Positions 58,201 through 64,000 of a stretch of 64,000 nucleotides of DNA are shown in pieces (within the stretch, counting starts at the first letter, position 1; each line of letters opens with the position of its first letter). The stretch is taken from assembly GCA_965240325.2 (NCBI GenBank), contig OZ251240.1, forward strand, positions 248,001 through 312,000. The letters are read 5' to 3'. The notes under the pieces were generated by a model. It was not told where the DNA came from. It made no database searches and saw only the letters and a list, made by a program, of their open reading frames with translations. The translations under genes and the position numbers were made by a program. Source of the DNA: Rebecca billardiae RCC1528. Taxonomy: Eukaryota; Haptophyta.

Positions 58201-61200
58201 CTGCGGTGGCCCAGCAGGCTCCTGCTGCTGCTCGGCCCACTCGCGCGGCGCGAGGCGATTGGCGGGTCCTGGACGCTCATGCTCGCTCCGAGCCGCGCTG
58301 CACGCCGCGCCGCCGCCACTCCTCACGGCCGCGCGCCCGCAGGGCTGCGGCTCCGCGCCCGAGCCGCAGCCCTGCGGCCGCAGCCCTGCGGCCGCAGGCC
58401 TGCGGTGGCCCAGCAGGCTGCTGCTGCTGCTCGGCTCACTCGCGCGGCGCGAGGCGATTGGCGCGTCCTCGACGCCCATGCTCGCTCCGAGCCGCGCTGC
58501 ACGCCGTGCCGCCGCCACTCCTCACGGCCGCGCGCCCGCAGGGCTGCGGCTCCGCGCCCGAGCCGCAGCCCTGCGGCCGCAGCCCTGCGGCCGCAGGCCT
58601 GCGGTGGCCCAGCAGGCTGCTGCTGCTGCTCGGCCCACTCGCGCGGCGCGAGGCGATTGGCGCGTCCTCGACGCCCATGCTCGCTCCGAGCCGCACTGCA
58701 TGCCGCGCCGCCGCCACTCCTCACGGCCGCGCGCCCACAGGGCTGCGGCTCCGCGACCGAGCCGCAGCCCTGCGGCCGCAGCCCTGCGGCCGCAGGCCTG
58801 CGGCTGCAGGCCTGCGGTGGCTCAGCAGGCTGCTGCTGCTGCTCGGCCCACTCGCGCGGCGCGAGGCGAGCGGCGCGTCTTCGACGCCCATGCTCGCTTC
58901 GAGCCGCGCTGCACGCCACGCCGCCGCCACTCCTCACGGCCGCGCGCCCGCAGGGCTGCGGCTCCGCGCCCCAGCCGCAGCCCTGCGGCCGCAGCGCTGC
59001 GGCCGCAGCCCTGCGGCCGCAGGCCTGCGGCCGCAGGCCTGCGCTGGCCCAGCAGGCTGCTTCTGCTGCTCGGCTCAGTCGCGCGGCGAGCGGGCGGGCG
59101 GCTGGCGGTGGTGCTGGATGGCGCGTCTTCGACGCCATGCTCGCTCCGAGCCGCGCTGCACGCCGCGCCGCCGCTACTCCTCACGGCCGCGCGCCCGCAG
59201 GGCTGCGGCTCCGCGCCCGAGCCGCAGCCCTGCGGCGCAGCCCTGCGGCCGCAGGCCTGCGGAAGCAGGCTGCTGCTGCTGCTCGACTCAGTCGTGCGGC
59301 GCGAGGCGAGCGGGCAAGCGGGTGGCAGTGGTACTGATTGGCGGTTCCTCGGCGCCCATGCTCGCTCCGAGCCGCACTGCATGCCGCGCCGCCGCCACTC
59401 CTCACGGCCGCGAGCCCGCAGGGCTGCGGCTCCGCGCCCGAGCCGCAGCCCTGCGGCCGCAGCCCTGCGGCCGCAGCCCTGCGTCCGCAGGCCTGCGGTG
59501 GCCCAGCAGGCTGCTGCTGCTGCTCGGCTCACTCGCGCAGCGCGAGGCGATTGGCGCGTCCTCGACGCCCATGCTCGCTCCGAGCCGCGCTGCACGCCGC
59601 GCCGCCGCCACTCCTCACGGCCGCGAGCCCGCAGGGCTGCGGCTCCGCGCCCGAGCCGCAGCCCTGCGGCCGCAGCCCTGCGGCCGCAGGCCTGCGGTGG
59701 CTCAGCAGGCTGCTGCTGCTGCTCGGCTCACTCACGCGGCGCGAGGCGATTGGCGCGTCCTCGACGCCCATGCTCGCTTCGAGCCGCGCTGCACGCCGCG
59801 CCGCCGCCACTCCTCACGGCCGCGCGCCCGCAGGGCTGCGGCTCCGCGCCCCAGCCGCAGCCCTGCGGCCGCAGCGCTGCGGCCGCAGCCCTGCGGCAGC
59901 AGGCCTGCGGTGGCCCAGCAGGCTGCTGCTGCTGCTCGGTTCACTCGCGGGGCGCGCAACGATTGGTGCGTCCTTGCCCTCGACGCCCATGCTCGCTCCG
60001 AGCCGCACTGCACGCCGCGCCGCCGCCACTCCTCACGGCCGCGCGCCCGCAGGGCTGCGGCTCCGCGCCCGAGCCGCAGCCCTGCGGCCGCAGCCCTGCG
60101 GCCGCAGGCCTGCGGTGGCCCAGCAGGCTGCTGCTGCTGCTCGGCCCACTCGCGCGGCGCGAGGCGATTGGCGGGTCATCGACGCCCATGCTCGCTCCGA
60201 GCCGCACTGCATGCCGCTCCGCCGCCACTCCTCACGGCCGCGCGCCCACAGGGCTGCGGCTCCGCGACCGAGCCGCAGGGCTGCGGCCGCAGGCCTGCGG
60301 CCGCAGCCCTGCGGAAGCAGGCTGATGCTGCTGCTCGGCTCAGTCGTGCGGCGCGAGGCGAGCGGGCAGGCGGGTGGCAGCGGTGCTGATTGGCGCGTCC
60401 TCGACGCCCATGCTCGCTCCGAGCCGCGCTGCACGCCGCGCCGCCGCCACTCCTCACGGCCGCGCGCCCGCAGGGCTGCGGCTCCGCGCCCGAGCCGCAG
60501 CCCTGCGGCCGCAGCCCTGCGGCCGCAGCCCTGCGGCCGCAGGCCTGCGCTGGCCCAGCAGGCTGCTGCTGCTGCTCGGCTCACTCACGCGGCGCGAGGC
60601 GATTGGCGCGTCCTCGACGCCCATGCTCGCTCCGAGCCGCGCTGCACGCCGCGCCGCCGCCACTCCTCACGGCCGCGCGCCCGCAGGGCTGCGGCTTCGC
60701 GCCCGAGCCGCAGCCCTGCGGCGCAGGCCTGCGGCCGCAGGCTTGCGGAAGCAGGCTGCTGCTGCTGCTCGGCTCAGTCGTGCGGCGCGAGGCGAGCGGG
60801 CAGGCGGGTGTCAGCGGTGCTGATTGGCGCGTCCTCGACGCCCATGCTCGCTCCGAGCCGCGCTGCATGACGCGCCGCCGCCGCTCCTCACGGCCGCGCG
60901 CCCGCAGGGCTGCGGCTCCGCGCCCGAGCCGCAGCCCTGCGGCCGCAGCCCTGCGGCCGCAGCCCTGCGGCCGCAGGCCTGCGGTGGCCCAGCAGGCTGC
61001 TGCTGCTGCTCGGCTCAGTCGCGCGGCGCGAGGCGATTGGCGCGTCCTCGACGCCCATGCTCGCTCCGAGCCGCGCTGCACGCCGCGCCGCCGCCACTCC
61101 TCACGGCCGCGCGCCCGCAGGGCTGCGGCTCCGCGCCCGAGCCGCAGCCCTGCGGCCGCAGCCCTGCGGCCGCAGCCTTGCGGCCGCAGGCCTGCGGTGG

Positions 61201-63299
61201 CCCAGCAGGCTGCTGCTGCTGCTCGGCCCACTCGCGCGGCGCGAGGCGATCGGCGCGTCCTCGACGCCCATGCTCGCTCCGAGCCGCGCTGCACGCCGCG
61301 CCGCCGCCACTCCTCACGGCCGCGCGCCCGCAGGGCTGCGGCTCCGCGCCCGAGCCGCAGCCCTGCGGCCGCAGCCCTGCGGCCGCAGGCCTGCGGTGGC
61401 CCAGCAGGCTGCTGCTGCTGCTCGGCCCACTCGCGCGGCGCGAGGCGATTGGCGCGTCCTCGACGCCCATGCTCGCTCCGAGCCGCACTGCATGCCGCGC
61501 CGCCGCCACTCCTCACGGCCGCGCGCCCACAGGGCTGCGGCTCCGCGACCGAGCCGCAGGGCTGCGGCCGCAGGCCTGCGGCCGCAGCCCTGCGGAAGCA
61601 GGCTGATGCTGCTGCTCGGCTCAGTCGCGCGGCGCGAGGCGAGCGGGCGGGTCCTCGACGCTCATGCTCGCTCCGAGCCGCGCTGCACGCCGCGCCGCCG
61701 CCACTCCTCACGGCCGCGCGCCCGCAGGGCTGCGGCTCCGCGCCCGAGCCGCAGCCCTGCGGCCGCAGCCCTGCGGCCGCAGCCTTGCGGCCGCAGGCCT
61801 GCGGTGGCCCAGCAGGCTGCTGCTGCTGCTCGGCCCACTCGCGCGGCGCGAGGCGATCGGCGCGTCCTCGACGCCCATGCTCGCTCCGAGCCGCGCTGCA
61901 CGCCGCGCCGCCGCCACTCCTCACGGCCGCGCGCCCGCAGGGCTGCGGCTCCGCGCCCGAGCCGCAGCCCTGCGGCCGCAGCCCTGCGGCCGCAGGCCTG
62001 CGGTGGCCCAGCAGGCTCCTGCTGCTGCTCGGCCCACTCGCGCGGCGCGAGGCGATTGGCGGGTCCTCGACGCTCATGCTCGCTCCGAGCCGCGCTGCAC
62101 GCCGCGCCGCCGCCACTCCTCACGGCCGCGCGCCCGCAGGGCTGCGGCTCCGCGCCCGAGCCGCAGCCCTGCGGCCGCAGCCCTGCGGCCGCAGGCCTGC
62201 GGTGGCCCAGCAGGCTGCTGCTGCTGCTCGGCCCACTCGCGCGGCGCGAGGCGATCGGCGCGTCCTCGACGCCCATGCTCGCTCCGAGCCGCGCTGCACG
62301 CCGCGCCGCCGCCACTCCTCACGGCCGCGCGCCCGCAGGGCTGCGGCTCCGCGCCCGAGCCGCAGCCCTGCGGCCGCAGCCCTGCGGCCGCAGGCCTGCG
62401 GTGGCCCAGCAGGCTGCTGCTGCTGCTCGGCCCACTCGCGCGGCGCGAGGCGATTGGCGCGTCCTCGACGCCCATGCTCGCTCCGAGCCGCACTGCATGC
62501 CGCGCCGCCGCCACTCCTCACGGCCGCGCGCCCACAGGGCTGCGGCTCCGCGACCGAGCCGCAGGGCTGCGGCCGCAGGCCTGCGGCCGCAGCCCTGCGG
62601 AAGCAGGCTGATGCTGCTGCTCGGCTCAGTCGCGCGGCGCGAGGCGAGCGGGCGGGCGGGTGGCCGTGGTGCTGATTGGCGCGTCCTCGACGCCCATGCT
62701 CGCTCCGAGCCGCGCTGCATGACGCGCCGCCGCCGCTCCTCACGGCCGCGCGCCCGCAGGGCTGCGGCTCCGCGCCCGAGCCGCAGCCCTGCGGCCGCAG
62801 CCCTGCGGCCGCAGCCCTGCGGCCGCAGGCCTGCGGTGGCCCAGCAGGCTGCTGCTGCTGCTCGGCCCACTCGCGCGGCGCGAGGCGATTGGTGCGTCCT
62901 CGACGCCCATGCTCGCTCCGAGCCGCGCTGCACGCCGCGCCGCCGCCACTCCTCACGGCCGCGCGCCCGCAGGGCTGTGGCTTCGCGCCCGAGCCGTAGC
63001 CCTGCGGCCGCAGCCCTGCGGCCGCAGGCCTGCGGTGGCCCAGCAGGCTGCTGCTGCTGCTCGGCTCAGTCGCGCGGTGAGCGGGCGGGCGGCTGGCGGT
63101 GGTGCTGGATGGCGCGTCCTCGACGCCCATGCTCGCTCCGAGCCGCGCTGCACGCCGCGCCGCCGCCACTTCTCACGGCCGCGCGCCCGCAGGGCTGCGG
63201 CTTCGCGCCCGAGCCGCAGCCCTGCGGCCGCAGCCCTGCGGCCGCAGGCCTGCGGTGGCCCAGCAGGCTGCTGCTGCTGCTCGGCTCAGTCGCGCAGCA

Positions 63300-64000
63300 C
63301 GCGGCGAGCGGGCGGGCGGGTGGCAGCGGTGCTGATTGGCGCGTCCTCGACGCCCATGCTCGCCCCGAGCCGCGCTGCATGCCTCGCCGCCGCCACTCCT
63401 CACGGCCGCGCGCCCGCAGGGCTGCGGCTCCGCGCAAGAGCCGCAGCCCTGCGGCCGCAGCCCTGCGGCCGCAGGCCTGCGGCCGCAGGCCTGCGGTGGC
63501 CCAGCAGGCTGCTGCTGCTGCTCGGCCCACTCGCGCGGCGCGAGGCGATTGGCGCGTCCTCGACGCCCATGCTCGCTCCGAGCCGCACTGCATGCCGCGC
63601 CGCCGCCACTCCTCACGGCCGCGCGCCCACAGGGCTGCGGCTCCGCGACCGAGCCGCAGGGCTGCGGCCGCAGGCCTGCGGCCGCAGCCCTGCGGAAGCA
63701 GGCTGATGCTGCTGCTCGGCTCAGTCGCGCGGCGCGAGGCGAGCGGGCGGGCGGGTGGCAGTGGTGCTGATTGGCGCGTCCTCGACGCCCATGCTCGCTC
63801 CGAGCCGCGCTGCATGCCTCGCCGCCGCCACTCCTCACGGCCGCGCGCCCGCAGGGCTGCGGCTCCGCGCAAGAGCCGCAGCCCTGCGGCCGCAGCCCTG
63901 CGGCCGCAGGCCTGCGGCCGCAGGCCTGCGGTGGCCCAGCAGGCTGCTGCTGCTGCTCGGCCCACTCGCGCGGCGCGAGGCGATTGGCGCGTCCTCGACG
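63300..64000 (+). repeat. Distant copy of the 50.1-50.6 kb monomer block
   Basis: The variants CATGCTCGCCCCGAGCC and CCGCGCAAGAGCCGC seen at about 50159-50250 return at about 63354-63445, an offset of 13,195 bp. Similar arrays of variants therefore recur over long distances in the array. Confidence 0.7.

Larger units (their letters stand above)
27259..64000 (+). repeat. GC-rich satellite array, ~199/213/222-bp monomers, continues past the window
   Basis: Roughly 175-180 head-to-tail monomers. Each has a CCCATGCTCGCTCCGAGCC box, GCCGCCGCCACTCCTCACGG, a core of two to five 14-bp near-palindromes (CCGCAGCCCTGCGG and CCGCAGGCCTGCGG), GTGGCCCAGCAGG, a (CTG)n run and a GCGCGGCGCGAGGCGA box. Length classes differ by 14 bp (one core unit) or by an extra GAGCGGGCGGGCGG-type block. 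All reading frames are open over long distances because the sequence is poor in A and T, so I treat the array as non-coding. It may be pericentromeric or subtelomeric. Confidence 0.95.

Noticed and set aside
27259-64000. CRISPR array
   Set aside because: Head-to-tail ~200-bp monomers with no unique spacers, in a eukaryotic genome.
27259-64000. Giant repeat protein gene
   Set aside because: Monomer lengths of 199 bp break the frame, many frames on both strands are open at once, and no start or splice context stands out.

Overview
The window looks like GC-rich nuclear DNA of a eukaryotic microbe, most likely a microalga (haptophyte-type genomes are my best guess, from base composition and splice-site style only). 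The left 13 kb carry three protein genes with spliceosomal introns; the remaining 51 kb are repeats and mobile-element debris. I find no bacterial operons, rRNA genes or CRISPR arrays.

Region 1 (1-890): the 3' end of a RING-H2 finger gene (+). Region 2 (1457-7007, +): one gene that joins a Dug3-type class II glutamine amidotransferase domain to a Dug2-type WD40 plus M20 metallopeptidase domain. In yeast these are two separate subunits of the cytosolic glutathione-degrading enzyme. Two GT-AG introns restore one 1,749-codon frame. Region 3 (7761-12799, -, convergent with region 2): a 10-exon serine/threonine kinase gene of 1,339 codons. Its middle is a tandem duplication of a three-exon cassette, and six of its nine introns are copies of one another. 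Removing all nine introns restores one frame, which resolves apparent frameshifts and fragmented ORFs. Nine of the eleven inferred introns in the two genes start with GTGCGC.

Region 4 (about 13745-14521 and 27259-64000 and beyond): a GC-rich satellite with monomers of about 199, 213 or 222 bp, built around a variable number of 14-bp near-palindromes and organised into higher-order blocks. Region 5 (14522-27258): 12.7 kb that interrupts this satellite. It is bounded by a 9-bp direct repeat and imperfect inverted termini and is packed with nested repeats: a 650-bp MITE-like element with TA flanks, a 1.1-kb foldback element with 396-bp arms and a 7-bp flanking repeat, a 0.78-kb inverted repeat with arms about 8 kb apart, a three-copy element associated with (TA)n tracts, and one possible orphan ORF.

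The Dug3 and Dug2 parts would act together on glutathione. Nothing in the sequence ties the RING protein or the kinase to that pathway. The satellite and nested elements suggest that the gene-bearing DNA borders pericentromeric or subtelomeric heterochromatin.
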